Below are positions 63,669 to 64,000 of a stretch of 64,000 nucleotides of DNA, piece by piece; position 1 is the first letter of the stretch, and the number at the start of each line of letters is the position of its first letter. The stretch is from positions 682,001 to 746,000 of the forward strand of contig CBDCUP010000018.1 of assembly GCA_965222655.1 (NCBI GenBank), in the 5' to 3' direction. The DNA comes from CAUZIZ01 sp965222655. Its GTDB lineage: Bacteria > Acidobacteriota > UBA6911 > RPQK01 > JAJDTT01. The notes beneath the pieces are model-generated. The model was not told the origin of the DNA and ran no database searches. It saw nothing but the letters and a program-made list of their open reading frames with translations. Both the position numbers and the translations under genes were made by a program.

Positions 63669-64000
63669 CCGGAAAAACTCCCATCCAAGACCACCACGAA
63701 GCGGAGCCTGCCGCTACGCCCACTCGGGTAGCGCCACTCACCATCCAGCACAGCACCATTGACTGTCCCGGTGATGGTTCGGCCGTTGCCGTACTGGCCG
63801 GAAACCTGGTTGACGGAGCGTTGCAGCGTCAGATTACCGTAGGTCGTGTCCCATTTGCCGTCCCAAGCCGCGCACCCACCGGCAGCCGATCCGGAACCGA
63901 CCTGTGGGGGGCTACTGCCCAAACCACCCCTGGAAACGGGAGGGCTGTTCGACTGACAGCTACCAGTCCAGGAAACATCCTGCCGGCCATTGGGCTCAGA
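63617..64000 (-). CDS. secreted beta-sheet protein, 5' end outside window
   Basis: The frame is open to the right edge and ends at 63617. It contains VSWTGSCQSNSPP, a low-complexity GSG/SPPQ linker, then WDGKWDTTYGNLTLQRSVNQ, VSGQYGNGRTITGTVNGAVL and LDGSFSGWWTEGGALPYGAW. This is a known small beta-sandwich module (WDTTYGxMTLxQxGxxVxGxY) found in exported proteins of several phyla. The function is unknown. Its stop overlaps the start of the methyltransferase-like gene, which suggests translational coupling. Confidence 0.7.
   Translation of the reverse strand, partial: SEPNGRQDVSWTGSCQSNSPPVSRGGLGSSPPQVGSGSAAGGCAAWDGKWDTTYGNLTLQRSVNQVSGQYGNGRTITGTVNGAVLDGEWRYPSGRSGRLRFVVVLDGSFSGWWTEGGALPYGAWRSA

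Noticed and set aside
1..64000. CRISPR arrays, tRNA and rRNA genes
   Set aside because: No regularly spaced direct repeats, cloverleaf candidates or rRNA-like stretches were noticed by eye; a dedicated scan was not possible.

Overview
The window is GC-rich bacterial DNA with an unusually high load of mobile elements and broken genes. The gene set is paired DUF1549/DUF1553 cytochrome (PSD1-type) and DUF1501 proteins, PknB-type kinases fused to beta-propeller (PD40) or TPR regions, BNR-repeat sialidases, phytanoyl-CoA dioxygenases and FG-GAP/VCBS proteins. That combination points to an uncultured Acidobacteriota (Bryobacter/Solibacter-like) or a related Planctomycetes-type lineage. The assignment rests on gene content only, because no rRNA or tRNA gene was seen.

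Layout. 0-8.6 kb: a PSD1 gene that runs off the left edge, a large sialidase, remnants of an FG-GAP gene fused to an IS91-type transposase, an isochorismatase fragment, and an M24 peptidase homologue. 9.0-12.3 kb: a nested stack in which a dispersed palindromic repeat holds a MITE, the MITE holds an IS1380 element, and the IS1380 transposase holds a group II intron-like RNA. 12.5-17.1 kb: a DUF1549/DUF1501 pair on the minus strand. 17.5-24.2 kb: a reverse transcriptase pseudogene, a VOC protein, and a kinase-PD40 gene split by an intact IS91-type element. 25.1-26.7 kb: a deiodinase-like thioredoxin/EF-hand gene with an in-frame UGA and a SECIS-like hairpin. 27.9-35.0 kb: nitrilase, two PhyH enzymes, and a tight endonuclease/phosphatase-PhoD-sialidase group. 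35.4-40 kb: a truncated integrase, then amidohydrolase-Ldh-sialidase. 40.5-45.1 kb: a second DUF1549/DUF1501 pair, split by a MITE. 45.4-56.6 kb: a region bounded by two inverted IS6 copies that holds two VOC proteins, two sugar isomerase-like TIM barrels and an FG-GAP protein. 57-64 kb: a Tat-exported glycosidase-like protein, a sialidase broken by a MITE, IS30 and phage-integrase-repeat fragments, an isoprenylcysteine methyltransferase-like gene split by a group II intron, and an edge-truncated secreted protein.

Most intact genes encode secreted or catabolic enzymes for carbohydrate, phosphoester and amide substrates, which fits a scavenging heterotroph. The window's main distinction is its repeat ecology. 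One palindromic repeat of about 150 bp occurs at about a dozen sites. Several MITE families have visible parent insertion sequences, and at least four group II intron-derived segments are present. The most interesting single gene is the candidate selenoprotein at 25.1-26.7 kb, where UGA sits exactly where deiodinases carry selenocysteine.
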